Below are positions 1 to 5,458 of a stretch of DNA of 5,458 nucleotides, in pieces. The notes beneath the pieces were generated by a model that was given only the letters and a program-made list of their open reading frames with translations, did no database searches and was not told where the DNA came from. Source of the DNA: an uncultured Collinsella sp. (lineage in GTDB: Bacteria > Actinomycetota > Coriobacteriia > Coriobacteriales > Coriobacteriaceae); contig CABUWA010000134.1 in NCBI GenBank assembly GCA_902495085.1, positions 1-5,458 on the forward strand, read 5' to 3'. Position 1 is the first letter of the stretch, and each line of letters opens with the position of its first letter. Made by a program: the position numbers and the translations under genes.

Positions 1-533
<533 letters not shown>

Positions 534-534
534 G

Positions 535-1974
535 TTAGTTCTCCTCGGTCTCAGCGGTCTCGGACTCAGCAAAGTTCCAGCCGGCAAGGCGGTCCTTCGC
601 GGTGTCGATGTCCAGGTAGTTCTCCTCGCCGTCCATGAGTCGCGTAAAGGCGGTAAAGAGATAGTGGGCATCGGTGGGGCCAGGCGAGGCCTCAGGGTGG
701 TACTGGACCGAGAAGCACGGCGCGTCGAGCAGCTGGATACCCTCGGCGGTGCCGTCGTTGAGGTTCACGTGCGTCAGGCGAATGCGGCCGAAGCGCTCGT
801 TCATCACGACCGGCGCGATTCCGCGGCGCACCCAGACGCGCAGATCTCCATCGGCCGCATGCTCTGTCTCGCCGCCGGAAAGCTCGGGGACAAGCTTGCC
901 CAAGCTGGGGAACAGCAGGCCAAAGCCATGGTTTTGCGCGGTAATCTCCACGCGACGGCTTACCAGGTTCATGACCGGCTGGTTGCCACCGCGGTGACCG
1001 AACTTAAGCTTTTCCATCTGAGCGCCGCAGGCCAGGCTGATCATCTGGTGACCAAGACAAATACCAAAGACCGGCACCTTGCCGATCAGCTGCTGCACCT
1101 GCTCGTAGGTCTCCACCACGGCGTCGGGGTCGCCAGGGCCGTTGGACAAAAAGACGCCATCGGGATTCATGTCGAGCACCTGCTGAGCTGGCGTATCCCA
1201 CGGCACGACGGTAAGATCGCAGCCGGCGCGCACCAGGCCCTCCAGAATGCCGCGCTTCACACCGCAGTCGTAGGCGACCACTTTGTGACGGGCAGGAGCG
1301 GCAGCCGAAAGCGCAAAGTCATGCGTGGCAGGCAGGTCGGCGGCCACAAACTCGTGAGGCGCGGGGCAGCTTACGGTCTTGACCAGGTTCTCGCCTACCA
1401 GCGTGGGCGCTGCGGCCAGACGCTCGGCAAGCTCGTCGACGTCGAAGATCTCGGTCGAGATAATGCCCATTTTGGAACCATTGTCGCGCAGATGGCGCAC
1501 CAGAGCGCGGGTGTCGACGCCCTCGATAGCGACGATGCCGTGAGCGCGCAGGTACTCCGGCACGCTAACGGCCGAGCGCCAGTTAGAAGGCGTGGCGCAC
1601 ATGTCGCGAACGATCATGCCGCGCATGGCCGGAGCGCTCGCAGGGCGCACGGCGTCGCCGGGGAAGGCCGACTGGACGTCGGTCTCGTCGATACCGTAGT
1701 TGCCGATCTGCGGATAGGTCATGGTTACGATTTGGCCGGCATAACTCGGGTCGGTCATGACCTCAAAGTAGCCCTCGAGCGAGGTGTTGAAGCAGACTTC
1801 GCCGGTCGCGGTGCCCTCGGCGCCGCATGCACGTCCATAAAAAATGGTCCCATCCTCAAGATACAGGATGCAGGGACCGCAGGTGCCCTTGCTGGTTTTG
1901 GCCAGCATACGCTGGCAAAGCTCGCTGGGCGCGAAGGTGCGGGCGGCAGCGCCCGCGGTATGGTTGTTCGCCAT
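535..1974 (-). CDS. carA: Carbamoyl-phosphate synthase small (glutamine amidotransferase) subunit
   Basis: CarA hydrolyses glutamine and channels the ammonia to CarB, for pyrimidine and arginine synthesis. The protein is 479 aa from ATG 1974, about 100 longer than E. coli CarA (382). The N-terminal CPSase small-chain domain spans about 37-220 (LEDGTIFYGRACG, FNTSLEGY, DPSYAGQIVTMTYP, GNYGID, GIVAIEGVDTRALVRHLR). The class I amidotransferase domain spans about 230-440: VVAYDCGVKRGIL, SNGPGDP (277-283), GICLGHQ with nucleophile Cys306, FGHRGGNQPV, QNHGF (347-351), and YHPEASPG with His426 and Glu428. The catalytic triad is intact. Oddities are a roughly 30-residue N-terminal extension containing CGPC (32-35), a roughly 36-residue expansion between QNHGF and THVNLNDGT (400-409), and an acidic C-terminal tail. 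An in-frame GTG at 1995 would add seven residues, but it sits in a hairpin loop upstream of the SD AAGGAG (1984-1979). ATG 1974, four bases after that SD, is therefore preferred. carB follows after one base. Confidence 0.97.
   Translation of the reverse strand: MANNHTAGAAARTFAPSELCQRMLAKTSKGTCGPCILYLEDGTIFYGRACGAEGTATGEVCFNTSLEGYFEVMTDPSYAGQIVTMTYPQIGNYGIDETDVQSAFPGDAVRPASAPAMRGMIVRDMCATPSNWRSAVSVPEYLRAHGIVAIEGVDTRALVRHLRDNGSKMGIISTEIFDVDELAERLAAAPTLVGENLVKTVSCPAPHEFVAADLPATHDFALSAAAPARHKVVAYDCGVKRGILEGLVRAGCDLTVVPWDTPAQQVLDMNPDGVFLSNGPGDPDAVVETYEQVQQLIGKVPVFGICLGHQMISLACGAQMEKLKFGHRGGNQPVMNLVSRRVEITAQNHGFGLLFPSLGKLVPELSGGETEHAADGDLRVWVRRGIAPVVMNERFGRIRLTHVNLNDGTAEGIQLLDAPCFSVQYHPEASPGPTDAHYLFTAFTRLMDGEENYLDIDTAKDRLAGWNFAESETAETEEN
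541..546 (-). promoter_or_regulatory. carB ribosome binding site inside the carA 3' end
   Basis: GAGGAG on the minus strand (546-541) lies seven bases before the carB ATG (533). It is formed by the codons for the last two Glu of CarA, followed by AAC, the stop TAA, one C, then ATG. This supports the carB start and suggests translational coupling, which would help equal production of the two subunits. Confidence 0.85.
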
Positions 1975-1978
1975 AATT

Positions 1979-2011
1979 CTCCTTCCCGGTCTCACAGGAC
2001 CGGCTTAAAGG
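1979..2011 (-). promoter_or_regulatory. Candidate PyrR-binding loop (RNA hairpin) sequestering the carA SD
   Basis: In the minus-strand transcript, CCGGUC (2003-1998), hexaloop CUGUGA (1997-1992) and GACCGG (1991-1986) form a perfect 6-bp upper stem. Below it, a purine bulge AAG (2006-2004) on the 5' side is followed by a lower stem CCUUU (2011-2007) with GAAGG (1985-1981), four Watson-Crick pairs plus one U-G. The lower stem includes most of the carA SD AAGGAG. As I recall the family, PyrR-binding loops have a CNGNGA hexaloop, a short upper stem with UC/GA closing the loop, and a purine-rich internal bulge, with consensus ARUCCNGNGAGGYU. The sequence here, GGUCCUGUGAGACC, fits it apart from positions whose changes keep the stem paired. 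No terminator follows, so repression of translation rather than attenuation is inferred. Confidence 0.75.
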
Positions 2012-2032
2012 TGTGTAGTTAGGCCTCGCGGT

Positions 2033-2061
2033 ATTGTAACCGCAAGTATGCCTCATGGCGT
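2033..2061 (-). promoter_or_regulatory. Candidate carAB promoter (weak -35)
   Basis: TACAAT at 2038-2033 on the minus strand matches the -10 consensus at five of six positions. Seventeen bases upstream is ACGCCA (2061-2056), a poor -35 with three of six matches. A start near 2026 would give a leader of about 50 bases that contains the whole PyrR-type hairpin, which makes this placement attractive. TACAAT also forms the loop of an inverted repeat, GCGGT (2043-2039) with ACCGC (2032-2028). The spacer between the upstream terminator and carA is much more AT-rich than the genes, as expected for a promoter region. The exact position is uncertain. Confidence 0.35.
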
Positions 2062-2070
2062 TAATTTCAT

Positions 2071-2113
2071 CGAAATGTTTACGAAATGATAATTATGACT
2101 TTCTATGCATAAT
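2071..2113. repeat. Short direct and inverted repeats upstream of carA
   Basis: CGAAATG occurs twice on the plus strand, at 2071-2077 and 2082-2088, spaced 11 bp and so on nearly the same DNA face. ATTATG (2092-2097) and CATAAT (2108-2113) form an inverted repeat with a 10-base spacer, and TATGCATA (2104-2111) is a perfect palindrome. These lie just upstream of the candidate carA promoter and could be operator half-sites. The stretch is AT-rich, so chance is a real alternative. Confidence 0.3.
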
Positions 2114-2132
2114 GATTTTTCTGGGACGGGGA

Positions 2133-2174
2133 TTAAAAAATCATCCCGCGAGGCTTGTGGCTCACGCGGGATGA
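2133..2174 (-). terminator. Rho-independent terminator of the exporter/membrane-protein unit
   Basis: On the minus strand, TCATCCCGCG (2174-2165) and CGCGGGATGA (2150-2141) form a perfect 10-bp GC-rich stem around a 14-base loop. It is followed at once by TTTTTTAA (2140-2133). The stem begins 10 bases after the TAA stop of the upstream gene (2187-2185). This is a textbook intrinsic terminator and separates that unit from carAB. Confidence 0.93.
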
Positions 2175-2184
2175 TGGCGTCTTA

Positions 2185-3147
2185 TTATTTCTTGTCCTGC
2201 TCCAGCAGTTCGGACGGTGTGCGATCGGGCTTGCCGCCGCGGAAAATCTCGCGGCCATGCAGACGATGCTCCAGGTCACGTTCGGTCTTTTCCTCGTCAA
2301 TCTTGGTCTGGCTCACCACCGGGTCCTCAATCAGCGACGACACCGAGTTCACCTGTTTTTGAATGCGCTCGGCGATGGTGTCATCCATACTCACGATGCG
2401 CATCTTCCAGTCGATATTCGTGGCGTTGGATGAGCTCTTGGCCCACACGAACGTCAGGATGGCGCTCTGGTGGCCCCGGGCGGGAAACATGCCAAAGAAG
2501 GAATCGTGCTGAATGTTGCTATCCTCGTCGATATAGGCGTGAACGTTATACACCACGCGGTCGATCTTATCGTTGAGCAGCGCGTTGGTCGCAAGCGCAG
2601 CGGCCTGAATCTGCCCGTTGGACAGCAGCTCGAGTTCGTTGGCAGACGATGTGTCCAACACCGTCACCTCGACCGTGCCCGTACGCTCATCGGCTTCATC
2701 GACGGTAAAGTCGAGCGGGAACTGCGTAAAGCCGTTGCCCCACTCAAGGCCGCCCTTCAGCGCCGTCGAAACGGTATCGACCGAAACGCTCTCGGACAGG
2801 TTGGCGGTGTTCAGACGACGCATCACGCCGTAGCCAATCTGCATGCCCACGATCAGCACCAAAATACCGATGACCACGGCCATCGCGGTCTTCGTAATGG
2901 TATGGCTCACCTGCGAGCCCGAAGGATCGTCCTCGGACAGCGGGTCGATATGTTTTGCCTGGCTCGCGCGGTCCTCGCTGCGCAGCTGCGCTAGCGCCGC
3001 TTTGTCACCGCGCTTGGCCGCCGCCTCTTTCTCGCGCATGCGCTCGGTGCGCTTTTTGGCAAGCGTGGGATCCAAGACACCGGATGCATCGATTTCGGAG
3101 AATAACTCCGTCACTTCTTCCGGAGTCAAAGAGTTCTTGTCAGCCAT
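2185..3147 (-). CDS. Unrecognised single-span membrane protein, probable partner gene of the ABC exporter
   Basis: I do not recognise this 320-aa protein. Residues 1-85 are hydrophilic and highly charged, probably helical (for example TPEEVTELFSEID at 8-20, and a Lys/Arg/Glu-rich stretch at 30-60), with no signal peptide. One clear membrane segment lies at about 87-109 (AMAVVIGILVLIVGMQIGYG), followed by Arg110-Arg111. Residues about 115-265 look like a mixed alpha/beta domain with strand-like stretches (GTVEVTVLD, DRVVYNVHAYI, AILTFVWA, DWKMRIVSM). Residues about 275-320 form a charged, probably flexible tail. If the N-terminus is cytosolic, the main domain is extracytoplasmic; the orientation is not certain from charge alone. 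The ATG at 3147 has SD AGGAAG (3156-3151). The gene starts 19 bases after the exporter stop and ends at a strong terminator, so the two are probably co-transcribed. It lacks the long coiled coil and lipoyl-type motifs of classical membrane-fusion proteins. Confidence 0.85.
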   Translation of the reverse strand: MADKNSLTPEEVTELFSEIDASGVLDPTLAKKRTERMREKEAAAKRGDKAALAQLRSEDRASQAKHIDPLSEDDPSGSQVSHTITKTAMAVVIGILVLIVGMQIGYGVMRRLNTANLSESVSVDTVSTALKGGLEWGNGFTQFPLDFTVDEADERTGTVEVTVLDTSSANELELLSNGQIQAAALATNALLNDKIDRVVYNVHAYIDEDSNIQHDSFFGMFPARGHQSAILTFVWAKSSSNATNIDWKMRIVSMDDTIAERIQKQVNSVSSLIEDPVVSQTKIDEEKTERDLEHRLHGREIFRGGKPDRTPSELLEQDKK

Positions 3148-3166
3148 AAACTTCCTGTCATATCAA

Positions 3167-4939
3167 TCAGTCGAGCTCGTGCGCACGCGCACCTTCGAAC
3201 TGCATTCGATAGTAACGGGCATAGGTGCCGCCACGGGCGAGAAGCTCCTCGTGCGTGCCACGCTCCACAACGCGACCATGCTCAACGGTCGCAATCTCAT
3301 CGGCATGCTTAATGGTAGAAAGACGGTGGGCGATGATAATCGTGGTGCGGCCGCGTGCCAGCTCTTCGAGCGACTCCTGCACCGCCTCCTCGCTCTCGTT
3401 ATCCAAAGCACTCGTCGCCTCATCCAAAATAAGGATCTTGGGGTTCTTGAGAAACACGCGCGCGATGGCAACACGTTGCTTCTGTCCGCCCGAAAGACGG
3501 CTGCCGCGCTCGCCCACGACCGTGTCATAGCCCTGTGGAAGCGACTCGATAAAGGCATCGATATTGGCGCGACGGGCGGCGTCGGCGATCTCTTCCGCCG
3601 TAGCGCTCGGCTTGCCGTAGGCGATGTTCTCGCCAATCGTACCGTCAAACAGATAGACATCCTGCTGCACCAGGCCGATGGCGCGACGCAGGCTCTGCTG
3701 CGTCACATCACGCACGTCCTGGCCGTCGATGCTAATGGATCCGGCAGCCACGTCATAAAAGCGCGGCAGCAGCGAACAGGTTGTGGACTTGCCGCCGCCC
3801 GAAGGGCCAACCAAAGCGATGGTCTGCCCGGGCTTGATGGACAGGTCCATATGGTCAATAACGGGACGCTCGTCGGCATCGCCCTCGCCCAGCTCAACAT
3901 CCTCGTAGTTAAAGCACACGTCGTGATACTCCACGGCGCCGGCAGTCACCTGCAGATCCGTGGCGCCCGGCTTGTCCTGGATATCCGGCGCGGTCGAGAG
4001 CACCTCGTCCATACGCTTAAAGCCGGCGATGGCCTTCTGATACGTTTCGGCCGAATTGACGAGTGTCTCGAGCGGCGTGCAGAACAGCGAAATGTAGAGC
4101 GCAAACGTCGCCATATCGACTGCTTGCAGCTGGCCTTGGGCAACCAGCCAACCACCCAGCAGCACCACGATCACGTACAGCACACCCGAGAGCAGGCCAT
4201 ACGTCGCGGTATAGACGCCCATGGCGTGATACATGTTCTCCTTGGACGAAAGGTAGCGATTGTTGGAGGCGCGGAACTTGAAGCGTTCGGTCTCCTCATT
4301 GGCAAAGCTCTTGACCACACGCATACCCGCCAGCGAATCCTGCAGCTGCGCATTGATGCCGCTGATTTTTTTGCGATTGTCGCTAAAGACCTCGCGCATG
4401 CGCATGTTCTGCCAAAACATGATGACCGCAAACGCCGCCGTCACCACGGCTATGGCGAGCGCCAGCACCGGGGCGATGGTAAAGAGGATCACAAACGAGC
4501 CGATAATCTCGATACCGCAGATGATGATCCACTCGGGCACGTGGTGCGCCGCCTCGCAGATATCGAACAGGTCGTTGACCACGCGACTCATCATGTCGCC
4601 CGAGCTGTTGCGGTCGAAGTACGCAAAGCTAAAGCGCTCATACTGGTCGAACAGGTCCTCGCGCATCTTGGACTCCATGCGCGCGCCCATCACGTGGCCC
4701 CAATAGCTCACAAAGTAGCGGCAGGCGCAGCGGACGGCATACATCAGCACCAAGCCCACCGCGATCATGCCGAGCGCCTGCATAATGGCAGCCTGACCCT
4801 GAGTAAATAGCCCACCGGTCAAATTGCGCAGAATGATAGGAAAAGCAAGGTCAATGGCGGCAAGCACCAGAGCACAAACAGTATCAGCAACAAAAAGCCC
4901 CATCTGGGGCTTGTAATACGAAAGAAACCTCTTCAGCAT
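3167..4939 (-). CDS. ABC exporter half-transporter (fused membrane and ATPase domains)
   Basis: This 590-aa protein has the layout of an ABC exporter of the MsbA/multidrug/lipid type. The N-terminal membrane domain (about 1-310) has six predicted helices, near 13-37, 53-76, 134-155, 158-178, 243-268 and 273-290. It includes the exporter-type stretches FAYFDRNSSGDMMSRVVND (105-123) and QDSLAGMRVVKSFANEE (200-216). The ATPase domain (about 330-580) has A-loop Tyr345, Walker A GPSGGGKS (378-385), Q-loop Gln426, signature LSGGQ (482-486), Walker B ILILDE with Glu507, D-loop SALD (510-513) and H-loop His538. All catalytic residues are present, so the site should be active. No second half-transporter is adjacent downstream, so a homodimer is the simplest guess; a partner upstream of the window cannot be excluded. 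The substrate cannot be read from sequence. An acidic stretch (EDVELGEGDADER, 346-358) enlarges the loop after the A-loop. SD GAGGA (4948-4944) precedes ATG 4939. Confidence 0.95.
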   Translation of the reverse strand: MLKRFLSYYKPQMGLFVADTVCALVLAAIDLAFPIILRNLTGGLFTQGQAAIMQALGMIAVGLVLMYAVRCACRYFVSYWGHVMGARMESKMREDLFDQYERFSFAYFDRNSSGDMMSRVVNDLFDICEAAHHVPEWIIICGIEIIGSFVILFTIAPVLALAIAVVTAAFAVIMFWQNMRMREVFSDNRKKISGINAQLQDSLAGMRVVKSFANEETERFKFRASNNRYLSSKENMYHAMGVYTATYGLLSGVLYVIVVLLGGWLVAQGQLQAVDMATFALYISLFCTPLETLVNSAETYQKAIAGFKRMDEVLSTAPDIQDKPGATDLQVTAGAVEYHDVCFNYEDVELGEGDADERPVIDHMDLSIKPGQTIALVGPSGGGKSTTCSLLPRFYDVAAGSISIDGQDVRDVTQQSLRRAIGLVQQDVYLFDGTIGENIAYGKPSATAEEIADAARRANIDAFIESLPQGYDTVVGERGSRLSGGQKQRVAIARVFLKNPKILILDEATSALDNESEEAVQESLEELARGRTTIIIAHRLSTIKHADEIATVEHGRVVERGTHEELLARGGTYARYYRMQFEGARAHELD

Positions 4940-4953
4940 GTGATCCTCAAAGA

Positions 4954-4982
4954 AATATCAGCAACGTAAGGCCCTGAGACAA
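4954..4982 (-). promoter_or_regulatory. Weak promoter candidate before the ABC exporter
   Basis: On the minus strand, TTGTCT (4982-4977) and GATATT (4959-4954) are separated by 17 bases, each matching the sigma-A hexamers at four of six positions. A start here would leave a leader of under 10 bases, barely holding the SD GAGGA. The -35 lies in the 3' arm of a stem-loop. It is possible but not convincing; transcription could instead read through from the Nudix gene. Confidence 0.2.
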
Positions 4983-5009
4983 AGCAATCAGTAGTACTTG
5001 TCCCAGGGC
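4971..5009 (-). other. Stem-loop between the Nudix and exporter genes
   Basis: In the minus-strand transcript, GCCCUGGGACAA (5009-4998) pairs with UUGUCUCAGGGC (4982-4971): twelve pairs including one G-U, around a 15-base loop. The single mismatch on the other strand (A-C) becomes a G-U on this strand, so it folds better as minus-strand RNA. No U-run follows (the next bases are CTTACGTTGC), so it is not a canonical intrinsic terminator. It could be a leaky terminator, an mRNA-stability or processing element, or a binding site. It begins 12 bases after the Nudix stop. Confidence 0.6.
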
Positions 5010-5021
5010 TATCCCCACTCG

Positions 5022-5458
5022 TTAAAACTCCGCGCTCCCAAGGCGGTGCGCGATGCTATCGCAGGCCAAGGCGCCTACGACGGTCTTGGCGTCTTCGATC
5101 TTGCCGTCGAGCACGGCGTCGATCAGCTCGTGCAGCGGCACCAGGTCCACGTTGACAAACTCGTCATCATCGGGGTTGGGCGCATCAAACTCGAGCTTGG
5201 TAGCCAAGTAGATGTGGATGATCTCATCGCAAAAACCGCAGGACGTGACAATCGACGTCAAAAAGCGAATACGACCAGCCCTAAAGCCCGTCTCCTCATG
5301 CAGTTCGCGCTTGGCGCAATCGAGCGGGTCCTCGCCTGAATCGAGCTTGCCGGCGGGAATCTCGACCGTCACGCGGTCGATGGCGGTGCGGTACTGACGC
5401 ACCAGTACGATCTTGCCGCTCTCGGTCAGTGCCACAACGGCCGCCGCACCCGGATGGC
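5022..5458 (-). CDS. Nudix hydrolase, ADP-ribose pyrophosphatase type (5' end beyond window)
   Basis: Nudix enzymes hydrolyse nucleoside diphosphates linked to another group; the closest type here splits ADP-ribose into AMP and ribose 5-phosphate. The visible part is 144 residues plus stop, beginning in HPGAAAVVALTESGKIVLVR and followed by QYRTAIDRVTVEIPAGKL, a typical run-in for this type. The complete Nudix box GX5EX7REUXEEXGU is at 5351-5283 (ends GKLDSGED and RELHEETGF), with all metal-binding glutamates. Proteins of this type are usually about 180 aa, so perhaps 35-45 N-terminal residues are missing. An apparent GTG start at 5435 is an internal Val, because homologous sequence continues in frame to the window edge. 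Fifteen residues after the box, where ADP-ribose enzymes usually have Pro in SPGF, there is Cys (SCGFCDE), so the substrate assignment is less sure than the family. The TAA stop is at 5024-5022. The exporter gene follows 82 bases later, past a stem-loop. Confidence 0.93.
   Translation of the reverse strand, partial: HPGAAAVVALTESGKIVLVRQYRTAIDRVTVEIPAGKLDSGEDPLDCAKRELHEETGFRAGRIRFLTSIVTSCGFCDEIIHIYLATKLEFDAPNPDDDEFVNVDLVPLHELIDAVLDGKIEDAKTVVGALACDSIAHRLGSAEF

Noticed and set aside
1975..1995. GTG start at 1995 for carA, adding seven residues
   Set aside because: The codon falls in the hairpin hexaloop, and the only strong SD (AAGGAG) lies downstream of it, correctly spaced for ATG 1974.
1975..2140. 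Transcription attenuator or riboswitch before carA
   Set aside because: I found no second terminator or antiterminator pair between the promoter candidate and carA, and no riboswitch core. Only the single SD-proximal hairpin is supported.
2843..4810. 655-codon open frame on the plus strand opposite the exporter and membrane protein
   Set aside because: It is a shadow of two well-supported minus-strand genes. Long antisense frames are expected where third codon positions are GC-rich, and no domain or good ribosome binding site supports it.
5433..5435. GTG at 5435 as the start of the Nudix gene
   Set aside because: The frame stays open to the window edge and upstream codons encode HPGAAAV, the conserved run-in of this Nudix type, so this is an internal Val.
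2165..5458. Nudix, ABC exporter and membrane protein as a defence or toxin-export system
   Set aside because: There is no nuclease, toxin, immunity, maturase or precursor-peptide gene in view. Nudix and exporter genes are common housekeeping neighbours, and the spacer between them holds a stem-loop, so a shared system is not supported.

Overview
The window is GC-rich chromosomal DNA, and every gene I can support lies on the minus strand. The gene style suggests a high-GC Gram-positive bacterium: strong GC bias at third codon positions, AAGGAG/GAGGAG-type ribosome binding sites, and a PyrR-type RNA site next to a carA start. My best guess is the Actinomycetota class Coriobacteriia (Collinsella-like). 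That placement is inferred from general style, not from a database match.

Read in the direction of transcription (high to low coordinates), the layout is as follows. (1) 5458-5022: the C-terminal 144 residues of a Nudix hydrolase of the ADP-ribose pyrophosphatase type, cut by the window edge. (2) A spacer of 82 bases holding a 12-bp stem-loop and a weak promoter candidate. (3) 4939-3167: a complete ABC exporter half-transporter (590 aa). (4) After 19 bases, 3147-2185: an unrecognised single-span membrane protein of 320 aa, probably co-transcribed with the exporter. (5) A strong intrinsic terminator (2174-2133). (6) A regulatory spacer of about 160 bases (2132-1975). (7) 1974-535: carA. (8) 533-1: the first 177 codons of carB, starting one base after the carA stop codon.

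carA and carB encode the two subunits of carbamoyl-phosphate synthetase, which supplies carbamoyl phosphate to pyrimidine and arginine synthesis. The Nudix/exporter/membrane-protein group is a separate transcription unit, or two, closed off by the terminator. I see no functional link between it and carAB.

The most notable signal is in the carA leader. A hairpin with hexaloop CUGUGA, a 6-bp upper stem, a purine bulge (AAG) and a lower stem that includes the carA Shine-Dalgarno sequence fits the PyrR-binding-loop pattern (loop CNGNGA) closely. No attenuator terminator lies between it and carA, so the layout predicts PyrR/UMP control of carAB by translational repression. Other points of interest are an expanded loop and an N-terminal CGPC motif in CarA, a Cys in place of the diagnostic ADPRase proline in the Nudix protein, and the unrecognised membrane protein beside the exporter. 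I found no CRISPR array, mobile element, tRNA or rRNA, and no sign of a novel multi-gene system.
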